A DNA stretch of 64,000 bases from positions 264,748 through 328,747 of the forward strand of contig NZ_JANIBM010000003.1 in the NCBI RefSeq assembly GCF_024505045.1, given 5' to 3'. Each line of letters opens with the position of its first letter. Within the stretch, counting starts at the first letter, position 1. The position numbers were made by a program, and so were the translations under genes. Source of the DNA: Methylomonas aurea (GTDB taxonomy: Bacteria > Pseudomonadota > Gammaproteobacteria > Methylococcales > Methylomonadaceae). Below the pieces are notes generated by a model. That model was not told the DNA's origin. It searched no databases and worked only from the letters and a program-made list of their open reading frames with translations. Positions 38,381 to 47,834 of the stretch are shown here, in pieces.

Positions 38381-38922
38381 TGCGGCGCTGGTTGGCGGAA
38401 GTCCTGACCTTTTGGCGCCGTAGCGCAGATGAGAATTTACATTGGCGCTTGTCCCGACAGGACGACCTCGAGCAACTGCGCCGGGAGCAGGCTTTGGCCG
38501 AGCAGGAGTTGGTCGCCGAATTAAAAAAACGCAGCCAGCAACTCGCCCATGAACTGGCTTTGAACAAGGCGCGGAATCAGAACGAACTGGCGATGCTGAA
38601 AACGCGTTGCCGACAAGACTTGCAGGATTACCAGCAGTACTTGCAATCGTTGGACAGATTGAAAGATTCGCTGCGCCGCAGCTACAGCCATTTGCCGGAA
38701 GCGGTCGCATTCACGATCCATCATCACGCGAAGCAGTTGCTGAACCGGATGTGGGAAGCGGACGAACCGCAGCAGAAGTTGAAGATCGAGATGCAGTTGC
38801 TGCAATTGATGACAGCGGTGCATGAAGACAGCCGGGCTAGGTTACAGTCGGACGTCGCCGAAGGCCTGCCGCAAAGGGCTTTGGCCTGTATCGACGCCGA
38901 TCTCGATAATCAGATCGGCTGA
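38371..38922 (+). CDS. Hypothetical coiled-coil protein
   Basis: 183 residues, almost entirely helical: REQALAEQELVAELKKRSQQ and KARNQNELAMLKTRCRQDLQ look like a coiled coil of about 60 residues. No membrane helix. Coupled to the preceding membrane gene, so possibly a membrane-associated complex. Its 3' end overlaps trkA tail-to-tail by 13 bases. Function unknown. Confidence 0.65.
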   Translation: MFVMRRWLAEVLTFWRRSADENLHWRLSRQDDLEQLRREQALAEQELVAELKKRSQQLAHELALNKARNQNELAMLKTRCRQDLQDYQQYLQSLDRLKDSLRRSYSHLPEAVAFTIHHHAKQLLNRMWEADEPQQKLKIEMQLLQLMTAVHEDSRARLQSDVAEGLPQRALACIDADLDNQIG

Positions 38923-40265
38923 AAATATTCCTCGATATCCTTAATCAATTTTTTGTTCAACGCGAACATCACAACGTGGTCGCCCTCCGCGAACACGGTA
39001 TCGTGATGCACCGGAATCACTTCCTTTTCCCGAATCAAAGCGCCGAGAATCACGCCGTCCGGCAAGTTGACTTGGTCGACGCGTAAGCCGACTACCGACG
39101 AGGAATTCTTGCTGCGGTGGGCGATGGCTTCGATGGCTTCGGCGCTGCCGCCGCAAACCGAACTGACGCCGACCACATCGCCTTTGCGGACGTGCTTTAA
39201 AATGCCGCCCAGGGTTTCCAGTTTGGGTTGAATCGCCAGATCGATGTCGCTGCCGTCCAGTAGTTTCAGGTAAGAATTGTTGTTGACCAGGCAGATCGAT
39301 TTTTTCGCGCCCAGTTTTTTCGCGAGGCCGGCGGCGATCAGGTTGATGCCGTCGTTATTGGTAATGGCGCAGAACAGATCGATGTTTTCGATCATTTCTT
39401 CCTGCAGCAAGGATTCATCGGTGCAATCGCCGTGCAAAATCAAGGTATGGCGCAGATCGTTGGCGATTTCCCGGGCGCGGTTGATGTCTTTCTCGATGAT
39501 TTTGACCTGGTAATTGTGTTGTAACGCAATGCCCAGCCGCTTACCGACATGGCCGCCGCCGGCCAGCATGATGGTTTTGATCGGCGATTCCAGTTTGTGC
39601 AGGTCGACCAGGGTTTTCAGGACTTTTTCGCGCGGGCAGACGAAAAACACTTCGTCGCCCGTCGCAATCACCGCCTCGCCGTTCACTGGTATGGCCTTGC
39701 CGTCGCGGAAAATCGCGGCAACGCGGATCATGCTATCGGCCAGTTTTTCCTTGACTGCGTGGATGCGTTTGCCGGTCAGAAAGCCGGTGGGCACCACCCG
39801 GATCGAGAACAGTCTGACCAAGCCGTCGGCGAACTCGGAGACGTGTAAAGCGCCGGGATATTTGATCAGATTATGGATAGATTCGGTGACGACCTGCTCC
39901 GGGCTGATGACGATGTCGATGCCGCCGGGTTGGAATAGTTGTGGATGGTTGAGAAAGTCGATCGCCCGCACCCTGGCGATGGTTTTGGGCTTGCTGTACA
40001 GCGTATTGATTACTTGACAGGCCAGCATGTTGGTTTCGTCGCGGTCGGTGACGGCGATAACCATGTCGGCGTCGCGGATTCCGGCCTGTTCCAAGATGCT
40101 GGGGTGGGCGGCATTGCCTTCGATCGTGGCGATATCCAGGCGGCCTTTCAATTCCGTCAATAAACTGGGATTTTTGTCGATAACGACAATGTCGTTCTCT
40201 TCGCTGGCCAAAGCGCCGGCAACCGATGAGCCGGTTACGCCGGCACCAAGTATCACTATTTTCAT
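38910..40265 (-). CDS. trkA: Trk potassium uptake NAD-binding protein TrkA
   Basis: 451 residues from ATG 40265 (a TTG three codons upstream is less likely). Two RCK halves: the first with MKIVILGAGVTGSSVAGALA and DADMVIAVTDRDETNMLACQ, the second with IMLAGGGHVGKRLGIALQ and LFCAITNNDGINLIAAGLAK, each followed by a TrkA-C domain. It gates the TrkH/TrkG channel in response to nucleotides on the cytoplasmic face. No trkH in the window. Confidence 0.94.
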   Translation of the reverse strand: MKIVILGAGVTGSSVAGALASEENDIVVIDKNPSLLTELKGRLDIATIEGNAAHPSILEQAGIRDADMVIAVTDRDETNMLACQVINTLYSKPKTIARVRAIDFLNHPQLFQPGGIDIVISPEQVVTESIHNLIKYPGALHVSEFADGLVRLFSIRVVPTGFLTGKRIHAVKEKLADSMIRVAAIFRDGKAIPVNGEAVIATGDEVFFVCPREKVLKTLVDLHKLESPIKTIMLAGGGHVGKRLGIALQHNYQVKIIEKDINRAREIANDLRHTLILHGDCTDESLLQEEMIENIDLFCAITNNDGINLIAAGLAKKLGAKKSICLVNNNSYLKLLDGSDIDLAIQPKLETLGGILKHVRKGDVVGVSSVCGGSAEAIEAIAHRSKNSSSVVGLRVDQVNLPDGVILGALIREKEVIPVHHDTVFAEGDHVVMFALNKKLIKDIEEYFQPI

Positions 40266-40600
40266 ATAACTCAACGCCGGAAATATGGGCTCTCAGGCTA
40301 TTTTCCGCGAGACCGAACGCCTGTTGGTTTAAAGGCCGCGGATTATACGCCGATCGCATGGCATGTCCATGGCAAAACCGAGACTTGAGAGGGGAGATAA
40401 CCGCTGCCGCAGTTCAAAAGTCCTGCAGTGGAGTTGAAGAGCGAATGCATCTGCGCGTTGCGAACAGATTCGGCCTGAATACCAGGTGCGCCAATCGCAG
40501 CCGGTCTGCCGGCCTGTTACGTTAGGCGTGTTTTCTGGTCATTGCCGCCTCATAGCGTTTATAATCGCAAACTTTGGTTCACTCTCACACTGGAAGTATC
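40266..40600. other. trkA-secA divergent intergenic region
   Basis: 335 bases with no gene. An exact TATAAT (40560-40565) with TGGTCA 18 bases upstream is the best secA promoter candidate; the transcript would start about 30 bases before ATG 40601. No secM-like frame was recognised. Confidence 0.5.
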
Positions 40601-43345
40601 ATGCTGGGTAAGCTGGTTAAAATGGTAGTTGGCAGCCGCAACGACAGGCTGGTCAAAAAGAAACGCAAGCTGGTCAAGAAAGTCAATGCGCTGGCCGCCG
40701 AGTACGAAAAATTATCCGACGCCGCCTTGCAAGGCAAAACTCAGGAGTTCCGCGACCGCCTAGCCCAGGGCGAAACACTCGACGATCTGTTGCCGGAAGC
40801 GTTTGCCGCAGTCCGCGAAGCTTCCACCCGCGTTTTCGGCATGCGCCATTTCGACGTGCAGTTGATCGGCGGTATGGTGTTGCACAGCGGCAAGATCGCC
40901 GAGATGAAAACCGGTGAGGGTAAAACTCTGATGGCAACATTGGCGGCATACTTGAACGCGCTACCCGGTAAGGGTGTGCACGTCGTTACCGTTAACGATT
41001 ACCTGGCGCGGCGCGACGCCGAATGGATGGGCCGGCTATACGGATTTCTGGGTTTGACCACCGGCGTCATCGTCAGCGACTTGACCCATGAACAGCGCAA
41101 ATCCGCTTATGCCGCCGATATCACCTACGGCACCAACAACGAATTCGGTTTCGACTACCTGCGCGACAACATGGCTTTCAGCTTGGAGCAGAAAGTCCAA
41201 CGCGAACTGCATTTTGCCATCGTCGACGAGGTGGACTCGATTCTGATCGACGAGGCCAGAACGCCGTTGATCATTTCCGGCCAGGCTGAGGGCAGCACCG
41301 ACATCTATCTGACCACCAACAGCATCATTCCGCATCTGACCAAGCAGGAAAAAGCCGAAGATCCTGAGCAGCAGGACAAAATGCCCGGCGATTACGCGGT
41401 CGATGAAAAGCAGCGGCAAATTCATCTGACCGAAGCCGGTTACGAAAAAGTCGAACGCTTGCTGGCCGAGCGAAACTTGATTCCGGAAGGCTCTACCTTG
41501 TACGACCCGGTCAACATCCGCTTGATGCATTACTTGAACGCCTCATTGCGGGCCCATGTATTGTTTCAGCGCGACGTCGATTACGTGGTCAAAGACGGCC
41601 AAGTCATCATTGTCGACGAATTTACCGGCAGGATGATGCTGGGCCGGCGTTGGTCCGAGGGCTTGCATCAGGCGATGGAGGCCAAGGAGGGGGTGCCGAT
41701 TCAAAACGAGAACCAGACCCTGGCTTCAATCACCTTCCAGAACTATTTCCGCCTGTACCACAAGCTGTCCGGCATGACCGGAACCGCCGATACCGAGGCG
41801 TTCGAACTGAACAAAATCTACGGACTGGAAGTGGTGGTGATTCCGACCCACCGGCCGATGATCCGCAAGGATATGGGCGACTTGGTCTACCTGTCGGCCC
41901 GCGAGAAATACAAAGCCGTGATCGAAGATATCAAGGATTGCGCCAAACGCGGCCAACCGGTCTTGGTCGGTACCACCTCGATCGAAAATTCCGAGCGGAT
42001 CTCGGCGATGTTGCGCGAGCAGGGCATCAAGCACGAAGTACTGAACGCGAAGCAGCATGAGCGCGAAGCGCACATTATCGAAATGGCCGGTTTGCCCGGT
42101 GCCGTGACGATTGCCACCAACATGGCCGGCCGCGGTACCGACATCGTCCTGGGCGGCAATTTGAATGCCGAACTCGAGGCGTTGGGGCCGGATGCCAGCG
42201 AAGCCGACAAGGAGCGCGTGCGCGGCGCCTGGCTGGATCGGCACGAGCAAGTCCTGGCCAGCGGCGGCCTGCACGTGATCGGCTCCGAACGCCACGAATC
42301 GCGGCGGATCGACAACCAATTGCGCGGCCGTTCCGGCCGGCAGGGCGATCCCGGTTCGACCCGGTTTTATTTGTCGCTGGAAGACGATTTGATGCGGATT
42401 TTCGCTTCGGAACGGGTAGCTTCTCTGATGCAGAAGCTGGGCATGGAAGAGGGCGAAGCCATCGAACATCCCTGGGTGACGCGTTCGATCGAAAGCGCGC
42501 AGCGCAAGGTAGAAAACCGCAACTTCGATATCCGTAAGGAAATTCTGGCTTACGACGACGTTGCCAACGACCAGCGTAAAGTTATTTACGCCCAACGCAA
42601 TGAATTGATGGCCGCCGAGGATATCAGCGACATCATCACCGCGATTCGTGCCGACGTGTTGAACGAGGCGGTCACCCAGTTCATTCCGCCGAAAACGATG
42701 GAAGAGCAATGGGATGTGCGCGGCCTGGAAGCCCATTTGCAGCAGGAGTTCCATTTGGATTTACCGCTGGTCGAGTGGCTGGATCGGGATCGCAGCTTGA
42801 ACGAGCAGAAGTTGCGCCAGTTGATCGTGGAGAAAGCCGCGGAGGAAAGTTTGCGCCGCGAACAAACCGTAGGCGCCCAAGTCATGCGCCATTTCGAGAA
42901 ATCGGTCATGCTGCAAGTGCTGGACAACGCCTGGAAAGAACATTTGGCGGCCATGGACCAATTGCGCCAAGGTATCCATTTCCGCGGTTATGCGCAAAAG
43001 GACCCGAAGCAGGAGTACAAGCGCGAATCTTTCCAAATGTTCAACAGCTTGCTGGATCATATCAAGCACGAAGTGGTGACGATTTTGGCCCGGGTGCAGA
43101 TCGCGCGGGAAGAGGATGTGCAAGCTATCGACGAACAGCGCCAAGCACCACAGGAAATGCATTTCGAGCACGCCGAAGCGCACTCGGTATTCGAGGATAC
43201 TCAGGCGGCGCCAGCCGTGCCCGAGCCGGAATCCGAGTTGGCCGAACAGCCCTTCGTCCGCCATGGCGCCAAAGTTGGACGTAACGACCCCTGTCCCTGT
43301 GGTTCCGGCAAAAAATACAAGCAATGCCATGGTAAGCTAGATTGA
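40601..43345 (+). CDS. secA: Preprotein translocase ATPase SecA
   Basis: 914 residues. DEAD-type motor with Walker [14 protein letters not shown], Walker [22 protein letters not shown] region, [15 protein letters not shown] and [16 protein letters not shown], and the C-terminal zinc tail [16 protein letters not shown] that binds SecB. It drives preproteins through SecYEG. Start at ATG 40601, which follows GGAAG. Confidence 0.97.
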   Translation: MLGKLVKMVVGSRNDRLVKKKRKLVKKVNALAAEYEKLSDAALQGKTQEFRDRLAQGETLDDLLPEAFAAVREASTRVFGMRHFDVQLIGGMVLHSGKIAEMKTGEGKTLMATLAAYLNALPGKGVHVVTVNDYLARRDAEWMGRLYGFLGLTTGVIVSDLTHEQRKSAYAADITYGTNNEFGFDYLRDNMAFSLEQKVQRELHFAIVDEVDSILIDEARTPLIISGQAEGSTDIYLTTNSIIPHLTKQEKAEDPEQQDKMPGDYAVDEKQRQIHLTEAGYEKVERLLAERNLIPEGSTLYDPVNIRLMHYLNASLRAHVLFQRDVDYVVKDGQVIIVDEFTGRMMLGRRWSEGLHQAMEAKEGVPIQNENQTLASITFQNYFRLYHKLSGMTGTADTEAFELNKIYGLEVVVIPTHRPMIRKDMGDLVYLSAREKYKAVIEDIKDCAKRGQPVLVGTTSIENSERISAMLREQGIKHEVLNAKQHEREAHIIEMAGLPGAVTIATNMAGRGTDIVLGGNLNAELEALGPDASEADKERVRGAWLDRHEQVLASGGLHVIGSERHESRRIDNQLRGRSGRQGDPGSTRFYLSLEDDLMRIFASERVASLMQKLGMEEGEAIEHPWVTRSIESAQRKVENRNFDIRKEILAYDDVANDQRKVIYAQRNELMAAEDISDIITAIRADVLNEAVTQFIPPKTMEEQWDVRGLEAHLQQEFHLDLPLVEWLDRDRSLNEQKLRQLIVEKAAEESLRREQTVGAQVMRHFEKSVMLQVLDNAWKEHLAAMDQLRQGIHFRGYAQKDPKQEYKRESFQMFNSLLDHIKHEVVTILARVQIAREEDVQAIDEQRQAPQEMHFEHAEAHSVFEDTQAAPAVPEPESELAEQPFVRHGAKVGRNDPCPCGSGKKYKQCHGKLD

Positions 43346-43351
43346 TATGGA

Positions 43352-43382
43352 TTGCGGTGCCGCCCAAGCTGCGGCACCGCAA
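43352..43382 (+). other. Stem-loop after secA, 12-bp perfect stem
   Basis: TTGCGGTGCCGC (43352-43363) pairs without mismatch with GCGGCACCGCAA (43371-43382) across a seven-base loop. It stands seven bases after the secA stop. No T run follows, so it is either a transcript-stabilising hairpin or a weak terminator before glgP. Confidence 0.6.
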
Positions 43383-43473
43383 CGATTCGGTGCCCGGAGT
43401 TTAGAAGTCGGCTCGCCGTTGCCAATCCTGCGGCACCAGGCTTAACAGTCCACTAGTTGCAAAGGTAATCACT

Positions 43474-45975
43474 ATGCCGCATAGAGTTTTTCATAAAAGC
43501 AGTCCCGCCGCCGACATCACCAAGCTGCCGAAACTCGGCATGGAAAAAAAGCATTTCATCGCCGATTTCAAGCACTACTACAGCCACCGGCTCGGCCGCG
43601 ACGAAAATTGCCGCTCGCCCCATTACGCCTACGAAGCGCTGTCGCTAGCCATCAGCGACCGCTTGGTCGAGCGCTGGAAAAAGACTTACAACGTCTATCG
43701 CGACTCGGATTGTAAAAAAGCGTTTTACCTGTCGATGGAGTTTCTGATCGGCCGATCCCTGAGTAACGCGATGTTGAATCTAGGCGTCGATAACGTCGTC
43801 AAACAGGCTTTGTACGATTTGGGCCTGGAGATGGAAGAATTGGTGGAAAGCGAGCCGGATGCCGGGTTGGGCAACGGTGGTCTGGGCCGATTGGCCGCCT
43901 GTTTTATCGATAGCTGCGCCACCTTGCAACTACCGGTCACCGGCTACGGTTTGCGCTACGAGTACGGCATGTTCTCGCAGCAAATCGTCAACGGCGAACA
44001 GGTCGAGCGTCCCGACCATTGGCTGCGCATGGGCAACGTCTGGGAAATCGAGCGTCCGGAATACATGCACCGCATCAAATTCGGCGGCCGCACCCAAAGC
44101 CATATCGACGAAAAGGGCCATAAACGCACGAGTTGGATTGACACCCACGACGTGTTGGCCATGCCGTACGACACGCCGGTGCCGGGTTACAAAAACGGCA
44201 CGGTAAATACCTTGCGGCTATGGAAAGCGATAGCCACCGAAGAATTCAATCTGCAGGAATTCAACGCCGGCGACTATGCCGAGGCCGTCGCCGAGAAAAA
44301 TACCGCCGAAAATATCACGATGGTGTTGTATCCGAACGATGCCAACGAGAACGGCAAGGCCTTGCGCCTGCAGCAACAGTATTTGTTGGCTTCCGCTAGT
44401 CTGCAGGACGTGATCGCCAACTGGGTGGGCCGCCACGGCAACAACTTTGCCAAATTTGCCGAGAAGAACTGTTTCCAACTCAACGATACCCATCCCAGCA
44501 TTGCCGTTGCCGAATTGATGCGCTTGTTGATGGATATTCATGGCCTGTCCTGGAAAGAGGCCTGGAATATCACGCGCAGTACCATGGCCTACACTAACCA
44601 CACGCTGTTGCCGGAAGCGTTGGAAAAATGGTCGGTCCGGCTGATGCAAACCCTGCTGCCGCGGCTGATGGAGATCATTTTCGACATCAACGCCCATTTC
44701 ATGGCCGAGGTTTCGGCGCGCTGGCCCGGAGACGGCCCACGGATGGCGCGGATGTCCATCATCGAGGAAGGCCCCGAAAAACAAGTACGGATGGCCTTCC
44801 TGGCTATCGTCGGCAGCTTTTCGGTCAACGGCGTCGCCGAGTTGCACTCCAAATTGCTGAAGGAAGGCCTGTTTAAGGATTTTTACGAACTATGGCCGCA
44901 TAAATTCAACAATAAAACCAATGGCGTAACCCCGCGGCGTTGGCTGGCGGGCTGCAATCCGGAATTGGCGGAATTTATCACCGAAACGATAGGCGATGCC
45001 TGGGTCACCGATCTGTCGCAACTGGCCAAATTACGGCCCTACGCCGAGGATGCTGCATTCCGCAAGAAATGGTACGAATTGAATCGGGCCAGCAAGCAGC
45101 GACTAGTCGATTACAAGAAAGAAGAGCACGACATCGAAATCAATGTCGACGCGCTGTTCGATGTGCAGGTTAAACGGATCCACGAGTACAAACGCCAGAT
45201 TCTGAACGTGTTGCACGTGATTCATCTGTACGACCGGATCAAGCGCGGCGATACCGCCAATTGGGTCGATCGTTGCGTGCTGATCGGCGGCAAAGCAGCG
45301 CCCGGCTACGTGATGGCCAAAAAAATCATCAAGTTGATCAACAACGTGGCGAATGTGATCAACGACGACCCCGACGTCGGCGATAAACTGAAACTGGTGT
45401 TCATGCCGAACTACTGCGTATCGGCCATGGAAAAAATCTGCCCCGGCGCCGATTTATCCGAGCAGATTTCGACGGCCGGCAAAGAGGCCTCCGGCACTGG
45501 CAATATGAAGTTCATGATGAACGGCGCGTTGACGATAGGCACGCTGGACGGCGCTAACATCGAGATTCGTGAGGAAGTCGGCGCGGAGAATTTTTTCCTG
45601 TTCGGCCTGACCGAAGCGGAAGTCGAAGCCTTACGGCCCCATTACGATCCGCAATCCTACATCAACCAGGATCCCGATTTGCAAGGCGTGATGCGCTTGC
45701 TTGAATGCGGCCATTTCAACCAGTTCGAGCCGGGCATCTTCGACGACATTATCGGTTCGGTCAAAAGTCCGCACGATCCGTGGATGACGCTCGCCGATTT
45801 CCGTAGTTATATCGATGCCCAGCGCCGGGTGGATCTGGCCTACCGCGACCAGGAACGCTGGACCAAGATGAGTATCATCAATACCGCCGCCAGCGGCAAG
45901 TTCTCCACCGACCGGACCATCAGCGAATATAACCGCGATATCTGGAAGCTGGAGCCGGTCAAGGTTGACAACTAA
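43474..45975 (+). CDS. glgP: Glycogen/alpha-glucan phosphorylase
   Basis: 833 residues, standard length. The PLP-lysine signature is clear (EASGTGNMKFMMNGALTIGT), with GNGGLGRLAACFIDS, NDTHPSIAVAELMRLL and NNKTNGVTPRRWL. It releases glucose 1-phosphate from glycogen. AAAGG precedes ATG 43474. trmL follows seven bases after its stop codon. Confidence 0.96.
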   Translation: MPHRVFHKSSPAADITKLPKLGMEKKHFIADFKHYYSHRLGRDENCRSPHYAYEALSLAISDRLVERWKKTYNVYRDSDCKKAFYLSMEFLIGRSLSNAMLNLGVDNVVKQALYDLGLEMEELVESEPDAGLGNGGLGRLAACFIDSCATLQLPVTGYGLRYEYGMFSQQIVNGEQVERPDHWLRMGNVWEIERPEYMHRIKFGGRTQSHIDEKGHKRTSWIDTHDVLAMPYDTPVPGYKNGTVNTLRLWKAIATEEFNLQEFNAGDYAEAVAEKNTAENITMVLYPNDANENGKALRLQQQYLLASASLQDVIANWVGRHGNNFAKFAEKNCFQLNDTHPSIAVAELMRLLMDIHGLSWKEAWNITRSTMAYTNHTLLPEALEKWSVRLMQTLLPRLMEIIFDINAHFMAEVSARWPGDGPRMARMSIIEEGPEKQVRMAFLAIVGSFSVNGVAELHSKLLKEGLFKDFYELWPHKFNNKTNGVTPRRWLAGCNPELAEFITETIGDAWVTDLSQLAKLRPYAEDAAFRKKWYELNRASKQRLVDYKKEEHDIEINVDALFDVQVKRIHEYKRQILNVLHVIHLYDRIKRGDTANWVDRCVLIGGKAAPGYVMAKKIIKLINNVANVINDDPDVGDKLKLVFMPNYCVSAMEKICPGADLSEQISTAGKEASGTGNMKFMMNGALTIGTLDGANIEIREEVGAENFFLFGLTEAEVEALRPHYDPQSYINQDPDLQGVMRLLECGHFNQFEPGIFDDIIGSVKSPHDPWMTLADFRSYIDAQRRVDLAYRDQERWTKMSIINTAASGKFSTDRTISEYNRDIWKLEPVKVDN

Positions 45976-45982
45976 CGGTGCG

Positions 45983-46465
45983 ATGCTGGATATCGTCCTG
46001 TTCGAGCCGGAAATTCCGGCCAATACCGGCAATATCATCCGGCTTTGCGCCAACACCGGCGCTCATCTGCATTTGATTCAGCCGCTGGGCTTCGATCTGG
46101 ACGACAAGCGCTTGCGCCGGGCCGGTCTGGATTACCACGAGTGGGTTAATATCCGCCAATATGCGTCCTTGGCGGATTACGTGCAAAAAGCCAAGCCCAG
46201 CCGCTTGTTCGCATTAACCACTAAAGGCTCGGTGGTCTACAGCGAGGTTAATTTCCAGCCGGGCGATGCGTTGTTGTTCGGCCCGGAGACCCGCGGTTTG
46301 CCGGCTGCGTTTCTCGGTGTGCATCCGGCCCAACTTCAGCTCTATCTGCCGATGCGCAAGGAAAGCCGCAGCCTGAATCTTTCCAACACCGTTGCGATCG
46401 TGCTTTACGAAGCGATGAAGCAATTGCGTTTTCCGGACGCCGTGATCAAACCGCGTTTGGTTTGA
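45983..46465 (+). CDS. trmL: tRNA (cytidine/uridine-34 2'-O)-methyltransferase TrmL
   Basis: 160 residues of the SPOUT class: FEPEIPANTGNIIRLCANTG, LGFDLDDKRLRRAGLDYHEW, LLFGPETRGLPAAF and LNLSNTVAIVLYEAMKQL, the knot-forming motifs. It methylates wobble-position ribose in tRNA-Leu. ATG 45983 is chosen over an in-frame TTG at 45965 that overlaps glgP. Confidence 0.94.
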   Translation: MLDIVLFEPEIPANTGNIIRLCANTGAHLHLIQPLGFDLDDKRLRRAGLDYHEWVNIRQYASLADYVQKAKPSRLFALTTKGSVVYSEVNFQPGDALLFGPETRGLPAAFLGVHPAQLQLYLPMRKESRSLNLSNTVAIVLYEAMKQLRFPDAVIKPRLV

Positions 46466-46513
46466 ATCCCCTGCTAGCGACTTAAAAGCTCGCCGGCGCT
46501 TGCCTACTTATTC

Positions 46514-46891
46514 TTAAGCGTTCTTATTTTTGCGATAAGTTTGCGCAGCGTAATTCTTGGCTTGATCTTTCGAATTCTCAGAAAAGAAGTTCTTGTAACA
46601 GCCGCCGTTTCGATCGGCAACCGCCCGGCATATATCCTTGAATAGGCTGGTATTGTCGAGCACTGCTCGCGGGCTCAGGCCGTGCTGGTTGGTCAGGTAA
46701 TAAGAAACGCCCATCAGATAAGCCTTTTCCCGGCCGTTGAGTTTGATCAAAGTCTTTTTCTGCTTGTCGTATACATAATACGACGTCAAGGCCAACAGGC
46801 TCAGGCCCAGAAATTTGGTCCACAACAAGATGTAGGAATGGTCTTCGAAAAGCGTTTGGCCCTTATTCAGAATGGCTTCGGTTCTGGTCAT
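46514..46891 (-). CDS. Hypothetical protein with one membrane helix
   Basis: 125 residues. One N-terminal hydrophobic helix (ILLWTKFLGLSLLALTSYYV), then a basic, helical soluble part with two cysteines (FKDICRAVADRNGGCYKNFF). No family recognised. It reads away from the sigma-54 promoter region at 47.2 kb. Confidence 0.6.
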   Translation of the reverse strand: MTRTEAILNKGQTLFEDHSYILLWTKFLGLSLLALTSYYVYDKQKKTLIKLNGREKAYLMGVSYYLTNQHGLSPRAVLDNTSLFKDICRAVADRNGGCYKNFFSENSKDQAKNYAAQTYRKNKNA

Positions 46892-47203
46892 GATGATCCT
46901 CGTCAGAAATATCCGCCCATATTAATTTAACCGGCTGGCGCTGTCCAAACTGCCATGCCGGCCTTCGGACGGAAGCATAAAAATTGAGTCTGCCAAATCT
47001 AACCGCGATAGCTGGGTGTTGCCGACTCAAATTTAGAATATCCGGCAGATGCGAGGCGCTGGTATCGGGGAATACCCGCTCCGTTCGAGTCGAAGATTGG
47101 TTTTGGTGCAAGATTCGACTGATTTTGCCTGCTTGTGGTGCATTTAGGGTGCGAGATTGGCCGGATATCGGCGGAAAAAGGCTGCTAGCGGCGTATTTTC
47201 GTT
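46892..47203. other. Intergenic region upstream of the sRNA promoter, with GGTGC half-sites
   Basis: Three GGTGC motifs occur at 47105-47109, 47137-47141 and 47148-47152. TGCCTGCTTGTGGTGCA (47126-47142) matches the right half of the NtrC consensus (TGCACY-N5-GGTGCA) exactly and three of six left-half bases, and stands 64-80 bases before the -24 element, a normal enhancer distance. A 122-codon plus-strand frame here (from 46984) is not believed. Confidence 0.5.
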
Positions 47204-47221
47204 TTGGCACCAACTTTGCAT
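47204..47221 (+). promoter_or_regulatory. Sigma-54 promoter with no protein gene downstream
   Basis: TTGGCACCAACTTTGCAT has GG at 47206-47207 and GC at 47218-47219 with exact spacing; TGGCAC-N5-TTGCA is the full consensus, the best-matching -24/-12 element in the window. Transcription should start near 47230. The next gene, yjdM, is on the opposite strand. Confidence 0.85.
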
Positions 47222-47229
47222 TATTGATG

Positions 47230-47308
47230 TTGTGTGTTGTTACTCCTACCTGTTCTCATGTGTGGACGCTACGCCCTAATTGGAAACTCCAAGCAGGGCG
47301 TTTTTTTT
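47230..47308 (+). ncRNA. Candidate sigma-54-dependent small RNA (about 80 nt)
   Basis: Predicted from promoter and terminator alone: a consensus sigma-54 promoter 11 bases upstream, no plausible reading frame, and a strong plus-strand terminator at 47271-47308. The 5' half (TACTCCTACCTGTTCTCATG, 47241-47260) looks unstructured and contains ACTCCTACC, which could pair with ribosome-binding sites. Sigma-54/NtrC-driven sRNAs are known elsewhere (NrsZ of Pseudomonas, about 230 nt and different in sequence). The ends are estimates; targets are unknown. Confidence 0.65.
47271..47308 (+). terminator. Rho-independent terminator of the candidate sRNA
   Basis: ACGCCCT (47271-47277) pairs with AGGGCGT (47295-47301), enclosing a second stem TTGGA/TCCAA (47280-47284 with 47288-47292), followed by a run of eight T. 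On the minus strand there is no T run after the hairpin, so it cannot serve the convergent yjdM gene; it must end a plus-strand transcript. Confidence 0.88.
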
Positions 47309-47338
47309 GCGCGTTGCAATGCGGATTGATTTGCTGGA

Positions 47339-47680
47339 TTAAGCCTTTTTGACGAATTCCGATTTCAATTTCATCGCACCGATACCGTCTATTTTGCAAT
47401 CGATGTCATGGTCGCCTTCGACTAAGCGGATGTTTTTAACGCGGGTGCCGACTTTAACGACCAAGGATGAACCCTTGACTTTCAGGTCCTTGATTACGGT
47501 GACGGTGTCGCCGTCTTGCAACACATTACCGTTGGCATCTTTGACTACTTTCAAGTCGTCGCTATTTTCGCCGGCTTCGTCTTGTGGCCATTCGTGGGCG
47601 CATAACGAACAAACGAAATTGCTGCCGTCGTGGTAGGTATATTCTGAGCCGCATTGCGGGCAATTGGGTAAATCGTTCAT
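47339..47680 (-). CDS. yjdM: Zinc-ribbon protein YjdM (PhnA family)
   Basis: 113 residues. N-terminal zinc ribbon [10 protein letters not shown] and CSLCAHEW, then the PhnA/YjdM domain ([40 protein letters not shown]). Despite the phnA name the family is not a phosphonoacetate hydrolase; its role is unknown. It ends 30 bases from the sRNA terminator. Confidence 0.92.
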   Translation of the reverse strand: MNDLPNCPQCGSEYTYHDGSNFVCSLCAHEWPQDEAGENSDDLKVVKDANGNVLQDGDTVTVIKDLKVKGSSLVVKVGTRVKNIRLVEGDHDIDCKIDGIGAMKLKSEFVKKA

Positions 47681-47741
47681 CGTGGTTGAGTGGTCCGTTT
47701 CGGTAAAGAGCTTTAGATGCAGCTTGGATTTGTCACGTGCG

Positions 47742-47777
47742 GCCCGGCGATTGCATGATTAGCAATTGCCGGGCTTT
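47742..47777 (+). other. Stem-loop between purM and yjdM
   Basis: GCCCGGCGATTGC (47742-47754) pairs with GCAATTGCCGGGC (47762-47774) through 13 pairs including one wobble, followed on the plus strand by TTT only. Both neighbours are on the minus strand, where no T run follows, so it may be a weak terminator or mRNA-end hairpin for purM. Confidence 0.5.
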
Positions 47778-47834
47778 ATCTGCGTGATGGAACTTAGGCA
47801 GCGTCCATTGGGGCAAGGCCGCGGCTAGGTGTGG

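Noticed and set aside
41726..42754. 342-codon open frame antisense to secA
   Set aside because: Shadow of secA codon bias; no ribosome site or domain.
46984..47352. 122-codon plus-strand open frame across the sRNA region
   Set aside because: No ribosome site, no protein-like composition, and it crosses a sigma-54 promoter and a rho-independent terminator.
47742..47777. Second plus-strand terminator suggesting another small RNA
   Set aside because: Only three T follow the stem and no plus-strand promoter was found between 47309 and 47742, so it is better seen as an mRNA-end hairpin.
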